In this document: positions 1 through 6,572 of the stretch, in pieces
Numbering within the stretch: position 1 is the stretch's first letter
Layout of the letters: every line of letters starts with the position of its first letter
Source of the DNA: Thiobacillus sp. UBA2186
GTDB lineage: Bacteria; Pseudomonadota; Gammaproteobacteria; Burkholderiales; Thiobacillaceae
Direction of reading: 5' to 3'
Length of the DNA stretch: 7,558 nt
Assembly: GCA_002327405.1 (NCBI GenBank)
Contig: DCVO01000085.1
Coordinates: forward strand, 7,201 to 14,758
Notes under the pieces: generated by a model
Seen by the model: the letters and a program-made list of their open reading frames with translations, nothing else
Databases searched by the model: none
Told to the model about the DNA's origin: nothing
Translations under genes and position numbers: made by a program

Positions 1-714
1 GTTGATGTGCTGCCCGCCCGCGCCGGAGGCGCGGAAGGTGTCGATGCGGATCTCGGCCGGGTTGATGACCACCTCGGCGAGCTCGTCCGCCTCCGGCATC
101 ACCGCCACGGTGCAGGCCGAGGTATGGATGCGGCCCTGGGTCTCGGTGTCCGGCACGCGCTGCACGCGGTGGCCGCCCGACTCGAACTTGAGGCGCGAGA
201 AGGCGCCCTGGCCGATGACGCGCGCGATGATTTCGCGGTAGCCGCCGAGCTCCGACTCGTTGGAAGAAACCACTTCCACCTTCCAGCCCTGGCGCTCGGC
301 GTAGCGCGAGTACATGCGGAAGAGGTCGCCCGCGAACAGGGCGGACTCGTCGCCGCCGGTGCCGGCGCGGATTTCCAGGAAGATGTTCCTGTCGTCGTTG
401 GGATCCTTGGGCAGCAGCGCGACCTGCAAGTCAGCCTCCAACCGGGCCATTTTTTCGCACGCGCTGTCTATCTCGGCCTGCGCGAATTCCCTCATGTCCG
501 GGTCGGCCAGCAACTCCTGCGCGGTGGCGGCATCCTGCTCCGCCGCCTGCCAGGCATGGAACAGCGCCACCACCGGCGTGAGCTCGGCGTGCTCGCGCGA
601 GAGCTTGCGGTATTGCTCCATGTCGGCAGTGGCGTTCTCGTGCGAGAGCAGGCGGTCGAGTTCCACCAGCCGTTCGGCAAGCTGCGTGAGTTTGTTGGAA
701 AGTGAAGCTTTCAT
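1..714 (-). CDS. prfA: Peptide chain release factor 1 (RF1), N-terminal 238 residues, cut by window edge
   Basis: RF1 recognises UAA and UAG in the ribosomal A site and triggers peptidyl-tRNA hydrolysis. The frame is open from the ATG at 714 to the window edge and gives 238 of about 360 residues. The RF family signature starting RAGTGGDE is at residues 116-123. The codon-reading P-x-T tripeptide is P188-D189-T190, and the catalytic GGQ loop is G233-G234-Q235. These are the same numbers as in E. coli RF1, where Q235 is methylated by PrmC, so there is no net gap and the ATG at 714 is well supported. The middle residue of P-x-T is Asp, whereas E. coli has Ala. I see no strong Shine-Dalgarno sequence before the start. 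The gene lies 114 bases downstream of hemA, the usual proteobacterial pairing. The missing part is the C-terminal third, beyond the left edge. RF2 is excluded because it would carry SPF instead of P-x-T. Confidence 0.97.
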   Translation of the reverse strand, partial: MKASLSNKLTQLAERLVELDRLLSHENATADMEQYRKLSREHAELTPVVALFHAWQAAEQDAATAQELLADPDMREFAQAEIDSACEKMARLEADLQVALLPKDPNDDRNIFLEIRAGTGGDESALFAGDLFRMYSRYAERQGWKVEVVSSNESELGGYREIIARVIGQGAFSRLKFESGGHRVQRVPDTETQGRIHTSACTVAVMPEADELAEVVINPAEIRIDTFRASGAGGQHIN

Positions 715-744
715 ATGGCGGAAGGGCCGCAAAAAACAAATCTA

Positions 745-808
745 AACAGGGAGGTAGAGAGGTAAGGGAGGAAGTGATTTACTCCCGTTCCTCCCTTACC
801 TCCCTGTT
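745..808. repeat. Inverted repeat of 8-9 base purine-rich units in the hemA-prfA spacer
   Basis: The left arm (745-773) reads AAC followed by the units AGGGAGGTA, GAGAGGTA and AGGGAGGAA. The reverse complement of 779-808 reads AAC followed by AGGGAGGTA, AGGGAGGAA and CGGGAGTAA. If the middle left unit is bulged out, 21 bases pair perfectly (745-756 plus 765-773 against 788-808) around a 14-base loop. In another register all three units pair imperfectly around the loop GTGAT. In the direction of transcription (minus strand) the hairpin is followed by a T-rich stretch with TTTTTT at 731-736, so it might act as a weak terminator or an RNA stabiliser between hemA and prfA. The T run is about eight bases beyond the stem, which is far for an intrinsic terminator. 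Confidence 0.85.
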
Positions 809-828
809 AATTGAATTTCGGTTTGTCC

Positions 829-2079
829 CTAATCCTTAGGCAGGTCGTAGATGCGGCTGAAAATCTGCGCGAGCGACTCGCGCTCGTCGTCGGAAATATG
901 ATGCAGCGCGTGGCAGGGCGCGTGCAGCAGCTTGTTGGTGAGTCCGCGCGATAGCTGCTCCAGCACAGCCTCCGGGCTTTCGCCCTTTTCCAGCAGTTTC
1001 CTGGCGCGCTCGATTTCGTGGCGGCGGTGGCGCTCGGCATGGTCGCGCAGGCTGCGGATCATGGGCACCATCTCGCGCGTGTCCATCCAGTGCAGGAAGT
1101 CCTGCACGCTGGTTTCGATGATGGCCTCGGCCTGGGCGACCTGGGCCACGCGCTGGTCCTGGCCTTCGCGCACCACATGGCCCAGATCGTCCACGGTGTA
1201 GAGGAAGACGTCGTCGATCTCGCCGACTTCCTCTTCCACGTCGCGCGGCACGGCCAGGTCGACCATGAAAAAGGGCTTGTGGCGGCGCAGCTTGAGCGCG
1301 GACTCCACCATGCCCTTGCCGAGGATGGGCAGCGGGCTCGCGGTGGAAGTGACGATGATGTCGTAATGCGCGAGGTGCTCGGGCAGGTCGTTCAGCGCGA
1401 TGACGCCGGCGTTGAAGCGGTCGGCCAGCGGGCGCGCGCGCTCGGCGGTGCGGTTGGCGACGAGGATGTGTTTGGGATGCTGCGCGGCGAAGTGGGTCAT
1501 GCACAGTTCGACCATTTCGCCGGCGCCGATGAACAGCACGTTCTGCTCGCGGAGGCTGGGGAAGATGCGCTCGGCCATGCGCACCGCGGCCGCGGCCATG
1601 GACACCGAGGCCGCGCCGATGTCGGTGGCGGTGCGCACTTCCTTGGCCACCGAGAAGGTGCGCTGGAACAGCTTGTGCAATAGCAGGCCGAGGGTGCCGG
1701 CCTCTTCCGCGGTCTTCACGGCATTCTTGATCTGGCCGAGGATCTGGGTCTCGCCCAGCACCATGGAATCCAGCCCCGAGGCCACGCGGAAGGCGTGGCG
1801 CGCGGCCTCGCCCTGCGGCAGGCGATATAGATAAGGTTCGACCTCGGCGCGCGGCAGCCTGTGATAGTCCGTCAGCCAGGCCACCGGCGCATCGGGATCG
1901 GGCGTATGGCAATAGATCTCGGTGCGGTTGCAGGTGGAGAGGATGGCGGCTTCCTTGACCTGCGGCTGGCGCGTGAGATCGTGCAGCGCATCGCCCATGC
2001 GCTCGGCGGCAAACGCCACCCGTTCCCGGATCGAAACCGGGGCGGTATGGTGGTTGATGCCAAAAGCGAAAAGCTGCAT
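829..2079 (-). CDS. hemA: Glutamyl-tRNA reductase
   Basis: This cytosolic enzyme reduces glutamyl-tRNA(Glu) with NADPH to glutamate-1-semialdehyde, the first committed step of C5-pathway tetrapyrrole synthesis. From the ATG at 2079 the protein has 416 residues (E. coli 418). It begins MQLFAFGINHHTAP and places the catalytic cysteine of STCNRTE at residue 50, exactly the E. coli position. RVASGLDSMVLGETQILGQ, the conserved substrate-domain block, begins at about residue 98. The NADPH-binding IGAGEM is at about 184-189, followed by VANRT. The C-terminal helical dimerisation domain runs from about 310 to the end. An in-frame ATG at 2100 would add seven residues (MSSLSPV). Neither start has a clear Shine-Dalgarno sequence, and I chose 2079 because of the gap-free N-terminal alignment. 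Upstream lies a spacer with an inverted repeat, so hemA may have its own promoter. prfA follows after 114 bases. Confidence 0.96.
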   Translation of the reverse strand: MQLFAFGINHHTAPVSIRERVAFAAERMGDALHDLTRQPQVKEAAILSTCNRTEIYCHTPDPDAPVAWLTDYHRLPRAEVEPYLYRLPQGEAARHAFRVASGLDSMVLGETQILGQIKNAVKTAEEAGTLGLLLHKLFQRTFSVAKEVRTATDIGAASVSMAAAAVRMAERIFPSLREQNVLFIGAGEMVELCMTHFAAQHPKHILVANRTAERARPLADRFNAGVIALNDLPEHLAHYDIIVTSTASPLPILGKGMVESALKLRRHKPFFMVDLAVPRDVEEEVGEIDDVFLYTVDDLGHVVREGQDQRVAQVAQAEAIIETSVQDFLHWMDTREMVPMIRSLRDHAERHRRHEIERARKLLEKGESPEAVLEQLSRGLTNKLLHAPCHALHHISDDERESLAQIFSRIYDLPKD

Positions 2080-2110
2080 GACAGGACTGAGCGAAGACAT
2101 TCGGGCCGTT

Positions 2111-2140
2111 ATTTTAACTTATAGCCACAAGAAGCCTGAA
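2111..2140 (-). promoter_or_regulatory. Possible sigma-70-type promoter of hemA
   Basis: On the minus strand, TAAAAT (2116-2111) matches the -10 consensus at five of six bases and is preceded by the overlapping TATAAG. The only -35 candidate at a sensible distance is TTCAGG (2140-2135), 18 bases away, which matches TTGACA poorly. The site is AT-rich against a GC-rich background and lies between the inverted repeat at 2156-2289 and the hemA start. This is inference from sequence pattern only. Confidence 0.3.
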
Positions 2141-2155
2141 CCCGGGAAAAAACGC

Positions 2156-2289
2156 TTGACCACGGGGGGCACGGGGACACGGGGCAAACAAAGGGCTTGA
2201 TGGCGAAACCACAAACCCAGTGGAGTAATTACGAAATCAACCCAAACATAGGGTTTAACCCCGTGCGCCCCGTGTTCCCCGTGGTTCAA
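2156..2289. repeat. Long inverted repeat with tandem 9-base CACGGGG units
   Basis: The left arm (2156-2184) is TTG followed by ACCACGGGG, GGCACGGGG and ACACGGGG (9, 9 and 8 bases). The reverse complement of the right arm (2259-2289) is TTGA followed by ACCACGGGG, AACACGGGG and CGCACGGGG. The 74-base loop (2185-2258) holds two smaller potential hairpins: CCAC/GTGG (2209-2212 with 2220-2223, 7-base loop) and AACCC/GGGTT (2239-2243 with 2251-2255, 7-base loop). It also holds the palindrome GTAATTAC (2225-2232). The element fills most of the spacer between the penicillin-binding protein stop (2304) and hemA. There is no U-tract to make it a standard terminator. Its G-runs could form quadruplex-like structures on the plus strand. 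Function unknown. Confidence 0.9.
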
Positions 2290-2303
2290 ATACCGTTCTC
2301 GGG

Positions 2304-5300
2304 CTAAATCGGCCCTGCCGGGGCGGCGGGTGGCAGCACCGGATCCAGGCTGTCCGGGAAGCCTCCGGGCTGCGCGGGCTGGGCCTCGCGCGTGGTGCCT
2401 TCGCGCACTTCGGGTTCGCGCCTGGGCTTGGGTTTCGGCGCCGGTGCCGCGACAGCTTCTTCGGCTGGCGCCTCGGGCTTGGCTGCCCGCGGTGCCGGCG
2501 GCGGCACGGCCACGACAGGCGCCGCCTTGAGCGTCTCCGGAAATACCGAGGCCTGCAAACGCGGCAGCAGGTTCTTGAGGATCTGCGCGATCAGCGAACT
2601 GGTGAACTGGAACTGCCCGGCCTGCTGGCCCTGCACGAATGCGGTAAACGTGCCGAAATGCCGGTCGCCCAGGTAGAACACCAGGGTGGCGGTACGGTTG
2701 ACCACGCGCGATTCCAGCACCTGGCCCCCGGGACCGATGCGCTCGAAGCGGTGGTCGCCGGTACCGGTCTTGCCGCCCATCAGCACCGGCGTGCCGTCTG
2801 CGTACTTGATGGCACCGTGCAGGCGCACCGCCGTGCCGGTTTCGACCACCATGCCCAGCGCATCGCGCAGGGTTTGCGCCACTTCCTTCGGGAACAGCAC
2901 TTCCCCCCGCGGCTGGCGCGGGCGCATATGGGTTTCATAAGGCGTATCGACCGCGAAATGCAGCCTTTTCAGGCTGGCAACCGGCAGGCGCACGCCGTCG
3001 TTGACGATGATGCCCATCAATTCGGCCAGCGCGGCGGGGCGGTCGCCGGAACTGCCGATGGCGGTGGCATAGGAAGGCGTCAGGGTTTCGAACGGATAGC
3101 CCAGGCGCTTCCAGTCCTTGTGCAGCGCATCGAAGGCTTCCACTTCCAGCAGGCTCTTGATGCGGACGTCCTGGGCGTCGGTGCGGCTGGTGGCCAGCAG
3201 CCAGTTGTACACCTCGACCCGCTCGGTCGAGCTGGCCGCGAGCACTTCCTCGAAGCTGGCGCCCGGCCGGGCGCGCAGGTAGGACACCAGCCAGATTTCC
3301 AGCGGGTGAACCTGGGCGATATAGCCGCGATCGGCCAGGTTGTAGGCGCCCGGCGCATTTTGCTCGTACAGCTTCCTGAGGGCGGATTCGCTCATGCCGC
3401 CGGCGGCGGGGATGCGGCTCTTGAGGACGGCGGTGAATTCCTGCAAGGTCGCGCGCGGCTCGACATAACGATAGAGCGCGGCGAATTTGCGCGGATTCTG
3501 GCGCGCGCGCTGATACAGCTCCTCGGTCATGGCCTCGGCGCTCGTCCTGACATAGCGCTGATAGAAACGGCGCATGAACACGCCGGATTCCTTGTCGATG
3601 AACTTGAGCAGGTAGAGCTGGCGTGTCGGGCTGCCGCCGTCCAGCACGCTGGCCGCCACCCCCGGCGAGCGCGCCGTGTAGTGCATGACGATGTCGCGCA
3701 TCAGGCGGATGTAGACCAGGTTGACCGAATTGCGCGTGGCCTCCCACACGTCCATCATGCGTCCGTCGTCGTCCTTGTTGAAGTTGGCGAACATGTGCTC
3801 GCCGCCGCCGGTATAGAACACCTCGGGCGCGGCCGAATAGGTGCGGCCCATGGCTGCGGAAAGCGTGGCGGACAGGCTTTTGTCATCCGTATTCGACAGG
3901 TATTCCGCCACCCATTGCGCCAGCACGTCACGCTGCGGCTGGGCGAGTTCCTGCAGCCTGGCCGGCGCCAGCCCGGCATATTCCTTGTGCAGGCGGGCGA
4001 TGATTTCGAGATACGTGACCAGGGTGCGCAGCTTGGCGGTGGAGCCCAGGTCGAGCTTGGTCTGCTGGTTGATGTCGAAAGGCTGGTTGAAGTTGTCCGC
4101 CTGCACTCTGAGCAGCATGCCTTCGGGGCTCTTCTCGTACAGGGTGAAGCTGTAGATCACCTTGGTCAGGTCGTTCGAGGGCGACATCAAGCGGTTACCG
4201 TACAGGCCGAGTGCCGCCGCCTGCTCCGGCTTCGACAGGCCCAGCAGGAAATCGGTGATTTGCCGCTGCGCTTCGCCATTGAGCGTGCTTTCCGCGACGA
4301 GGTCGAGGCGGTCGAGATCATACAGGCGGGATTCGCCGAGCAGGCCGGCAAGCCGCACGCGCTGGCTGTTGGCGGCCTTTTGCAGGACGAAGGCCGGCGC
4401 CGGCGGATCGATGCGCTGCTTCGGAGTGCGCAGCGTGACTTTCAGCGCGGCATCGCGCAGCTCCGGCGCGATCAGCCCGGCCTCGGCCAAAAGGTCGAGA
4501 TGGACATTGGTGTAGCGATCCAGCGCCGCACGGTCCTTGGCCAGGTAATACGACGGCTTGCGCTCGGCCACCAGCAGCGACAGCGCATGCTTGAACACCA
4601 TGGCGCCCTCGGCGTCCCTGGGGTTCTTTTCGAGCCGCCACAGCGCGTCATTGGCTTTTGCGAAATCCAGCCCGTACCAGGCCCACAGGCCGTCGCCCAC
4701 GCCGTTCACTTCTCCGAAGCGCGGCGCCGCCGACAGCGGCACGGTGTTGAGATAGTCGCGCACGATGCGCTGGCGCGTGGGCAGGGTGTTCTTGCCGTCG
4801 AGGTAGGCGCGCAGGCTGGCCGAACCCATCTGCTTCAGCTTGTCGGTCATCGACAGGGTGAGGCCGTCGGGCGAATGGCGGTATTTCTCGATCTGCGTCG
4901 GCAATGTGCTGCCGCCGGGCACGTTGTGCGCCGGGTTGATCATGGAATAAAACTTGTCGAGCACCGCCTGGCCCAGGCGGTCCCATTCCACGGCGGGGTT
5001 CTTGCTGGGGAATTTTTCGGAAAGCAGTTCGCGGTTCTCGATGAACAGCAGGGCGTTGCGCAGGACCGGCGGGGTGTCCGCGAAGCTGGCATAAGCCCGC
5101 TCAGGGTGGAGGGACTGGTAAAGCACCCTGCCGCTGTCGTCGAGCAGGGTCAGCCCGCCCTGGTTCTTTTCGCGGTAGGGCAGGTTGAGGCCCAGGTCGT
5201 GGGCGCGCTCCATCTGGATGCTGATCCTGGCCTGGCGTTCGACATCCCAGCCCTTCACCGACAGCCGCTGGATGTACTCGGGCAGTTCGCTGTAACCCAG

Positions 5301-5516
5301 ACGTTGATCATAAGGCCCGCCCTGCGGGAAACGGATGCGGTCGGACGGCCCCGACTGCACCTTCCAGGTCATTTTCGCCGCGGTCTTCGCGAGATAGCGC
5401 GCCTGGATGTCGGAGGACATCAGTTCCCACGCCAGTATGCCGACCAGGATCAGCGGGGTGAGAATCAGCGCCAGCAGTATCCACCAGCGGGCGCGCAGGC
5501 CGAGAATTTTGCCCAT
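2304..5516 (-). CDS. Divergent class A-type penicillin-binding protein (GT51 plus transpeptidase)
   Basis: This is a 1070-residue inner-membrane peptidoglycan synthase-like protein. A short basic N-terminus precedes one membrane segment at about 11-30, and the rest should be periplasmic. A GT51-like domain spans about 145-330. Motif 1 is IENRE (E160, usually ED). Motif 2 is GGSTLPTQ (201-208, usually GGSTLTQQ). Motif 3 is DKLKQ (225-229, usually RKxxE). Motif 4 contains YLN (255-257). The transpeptidase domain has the complete active-site set: S492-TA-K495, S597-V-N599 and K916-TGTG. SxxK to SxN spans 105 residues and SxN to KTG about 317, both much longer than in E. coli PBP1b, so the domain contains insertions. 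Residues about 997-1070 are a Pro/Ala/Lys/Glu-rich tail. The penicilloyl-serine fold is secure. Glycosyltransferase activity is doubtful. The ATG at 5516 has AGGA four bases upstream and starts nine bases after the hemF stop, so co-transcription with hemF is likely. I assign no gene symbol. Confidence 0.9.
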   Translation of the reverse strand: MGKILGLRARWWILLALILTPLILVGILAWELMSSDIQARYLAKTAAKMTWKVQSGPSDRIRFPQGGPYDQRLGYSELPEYIQRLSVKGWDVERQARISIQMERAHDLGLNLPYREKNQGGLTLLDDSGRVLYQSLHPERAYASFADTPPVLRNALLFIENRELLSEKFPSKNPAVEWDRLGQAVLDKFYSMINPAHNVPGGSTLPTQIEKYRHSPDGLTLSMTDKLKQMGSASLRAYLDGKNTLPTRQRIVRDYLNTVPLSAAPRFGEVNGVGDGLWAWYGLDFAKANDALWRLEKNPRDAEGAMVFKHALSLLVAERKPSYYLAKDRAALDRYTNVHLDLLAEAGLIAPELRDAALKVTLRTPKQRIDPPAPAFVLQKAANSQRVRLAGLLGESRLYDLDRLDLVAESTLNGEAQRQITDFLLGLSKPEQAAALGLYGNRLMSPSNDLTKVIYSFTLYEKSPEGMLLRVQADNFNQPFDINQQTKLDLGSTAKLRTLVTYLEIIARLHKEYAGLAPARLQELAQPQRDVLAQWVAEYLSNTDDKSLSATLSAAMGRTYSAAPEVFYTGGGEHMFANFNKDDDGRMMDVWEATRNSVNLVYIRLMRDIVMHYTARSPGVAASVLDGGSPTRQLYLLKFIDKESGVFMRRFYQRYVRTSAEAMTEELYQRARQNPRKFAALYRYVEPRATLQEFTAVLKSRIPAAGGMSESALRKLYEQNAPGAYNLADRGYIAQVHPLEIWLVSYLRARPGASFEEVLAASSTERVEVYNWLLATSRTDAQDVRIKSLLEVEAFDALHKDWKRLGYPFETLTPSYATAIGSSGDRPAALAELMGIIVNDGVRLPVASLKRLHFAVDTPYETHMRPRQPRGEVLFPKEVAQTLRDALGMVVETGTAVRLHGAIKYADGTPVLMGGKTGTGDHRFERIGPGGQVLESRVVNRTATLVFYLGDRHFGTFTAFVQGQQAGQFQFTSSLIAQILKNLLPRLQASVFPETLKAAPVVAVPPPAPRAAKPEAPAEEAVAAPAPKPKPRREPEVREGTTREAQPAQPGGFPDSLDPVLPPAAPAGPI

Positions 5517-5520
5517 TGAA

Positions 5521-5525
5521 TCCTG
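5521..5525 (-). promoter_or_regulatory. Shine-Dalgarno site of the penicillin-binding protein gene
   Basis: On the minus strand CAGGA, then TTCA, then ATG at 5516. The AGGA core lies between the hemF stop TAG (5528-5526) and the start codon, which supports this start and suggests translation downstream of hemF on one mRNA. Confidence 0.6.
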
Positions 5526-6428
5526 CTAAACCCAGTCTTTGGCAATGAGGAAGTCAGAGTACAGCTTCGCTTCCGGCGTGCCCGCCTCCGGCTTCCAGTC
5601 ATAGCGCCATTTCACGACGGGCGGCATGGACATGAGGATGGACTCGGTGCGCCCGCCGGACTGCAGGCCGAACAGGGTGCCGCGGTCGAACACCAGGTTG
5701 AACTCCACGTAGCGCCCGCGCCGGTAGGCCTGGAAGTCGCGCTCGCGCTCGCCGTAGGGAATATGTTTGCGGCGCTCGAAAATCGGCGCGTAGGCTGGCA
5801 GGAAATGGTCGCCCACCGACTGGGTGAGATTGAAGCAGGTATCGAAATCCGCGCTGTTCAGATCGTCGAAGAAAATGCCGCCGATTCCCCTCGGCTCGTT
5901 GCGGTGCTTGAGGAAGAAATACTCGTCGCACCATTTCTTGAAGCGCGGATGCCAGTCGGCGCCGAAAGGATCGAGCGCCTTTCTGCAGGTGGCGTGGAAG
6001 TGCGCGGCGTCTTCCTCGAAACCGTAGTAAGGCGTAAGGTCCATGCCGCCGCCGAACCACCACACCGGCGCTTCGCCGTCCTTTTCCGCAACGAAGCAGC
6101 GCACGTTCATGTGCACGGTGGGTATAAAGGGATTGCGCGGGTGGAACACCAGCGACACCCCCATCGCCTCCCAGCGCCGGCCGGCGAGTTCGGGCCGGTG
6201 CGCGGTCGCCGAAGGCGGCAGCTTGTCGCCCATGACGTGCGAGAAGTTCACCCCCGCGCGCTCGAGGATGTTGCCCTCCTCCACCAGGCGCGAAATCCCG
6301 CCGCCGCCTTCCGGACGATCCCAGGCATCGCGCCGGAAAGGCTTGCCGTCGAGGGTCTCCATGCGCGAAACGATGAGTTCCTGCAGATTCAGGAAATAGG
6401 ATTTGATTTGGTCCTTGGGAATACTCAT
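5526..6428 (-). CDS. hemF: Oxygen-dependent coproporphyrinogen III oxidase
   Basis: HemF oxidatively decarboxylates two propionate side chains of coproporphyrinogen III to give protoporphyrinogen IX, using O2 and acting as a cytosolic homodimer. The 300-residue product matches the E. coli length (299). The four conserved histidines are at H96, H106, H145 and H175, the same numbers as in E. coli. The family signature around FKKWCDEYFFLKHRNEPRG begins at about residue 163 and leads into GIGGIFFDD. A second conserved block from about 241 includes FNLVFDRGTLFGLQSGGR. The ATG at 6428 gives the expected N-terminus, although no strong Shine-Dalgarno sequence is visible. The gene ends nine bases before the penicillin-binding protein gene, and a 144-base spacer with an inverted repeat separates it from tsaC. 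Its presence implies heme synthesis under oxic or microoxic conditions. An anaerobic hemN is not in the window. Confidence 0.98.
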   Translation of the reverse strand: MSIPKDQIKSYFLNLQELIVSRMETLDGKPFRRDAWDRPEGGGGISRLVEEGNILERAGVNFSHVMGDKLPPSATAHRPELAGRRWEAMGVSLVFHPRNPFIPTVHMNVRCFVAEKDGEAPVWWFGGGMDLTPYYGFEEDAAHFHATCRKALDPFGADWHPRFKKWCDEYFFLKHRNEPRGIGGIFFDDLNSADFDTCFNLTQSVGDHFLPAYAPIFERRKHIPYGERERDFQAYRRGRYVEFNLVFDRGTLFGLQSGGRTESILMSMPPVVKWRYDWKPEAGTPEAKLYSDFLIAKDWV

Positions 6429-6447
6429 TTTCTGGAAAATTCAGTCC

Positions 6448-6567
6448 ATCCGCAGATTACGCAGATTTACACAGATGCTGCAACGCTGCCCAGCAGCAGC
6501 CCGGTCGTGTAAGGCATCCTGGATTCACAAGCACTTACTATCTGTCCCATCTGCGACATCTGCGGAT
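6448..6567. repeat. Long inverted repeat with tandem 9-base GCAGAT units
   Basis: The left arm (6448-6477) is AT followed by CCGCAGATT, ACGCAGATT and TACACAGATG. The reverse complement of the right arm (6540-6567) is AT followed by CCGCAGATG, TCGCAGATG and GGACAGATA. Units one and two carry GCAGAT on both arms and unit three carries ACAGAT on both arms, so the change keeps base pairing. The 62-base loop (6478-6539) opens next to a nested hairpin, GCTGC (6477-6481) with GCAGC (6496-6500), and an inner GCT/AGC stem. The element fills the tsaC-hemF spacer and ends six bases from the tsaC stop codon. No T-tract follows, so it is not a standard terminator. Function unknown. Confidence 0.9.
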
Positions 6568-6572
6568 TTGGT

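Noticed and set aside
7..705. A 232-codon plus-strand open frame opposite prfA
   Set aside because: It is antisense to RF1, whose motifs are all in place, and shows no domain.
731..773. A standard intrinsic terminator after hemA
   Set aside because: The T run lies about eight bases past the stem and the upstream T-tract is interrupted, so I treat it only as a possible weak terminator within the repeat entry.
1018..1683. A plus-strand open frame of 221 codons opposite hemA
   Set aside because: It is an antisense shadow rich in His, Gly and Arg, with no motif or start signal of its own.
836..1912. A 358-codon open frame on the minus strand within hemA in another frame
   Set aside because: It is extremely Arg/Pro/Ala/His-rich, a typical out-of-frame product of a GC-rich gene, and hemA in its own frame is unambiguous.
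2080..2100. Seven extra HemA residues from the ATG at 2100
   Set aside because: The shorter start aligns without gaps to E. coli HemA and places the catalytic cysteine at residue 50. The longer start has no better ribosome site.
2658..5519. A 953-codon open frame on the plus strand opposite the penicillin-binding protein gene
   Set aside because: It is antisense to a confidently assigned gene, rich in His, Gly, Arg and Gln as expected from reading GC-rich codons backwards, and has no recognisable domain.
6477..6539. A CRISPR array or tRNA in the tsaC-hemF spacer
   Set aside because: The repeats are 9 bases, contiguous and inverted, with no spacers, and no cloverleaf can be drawn.
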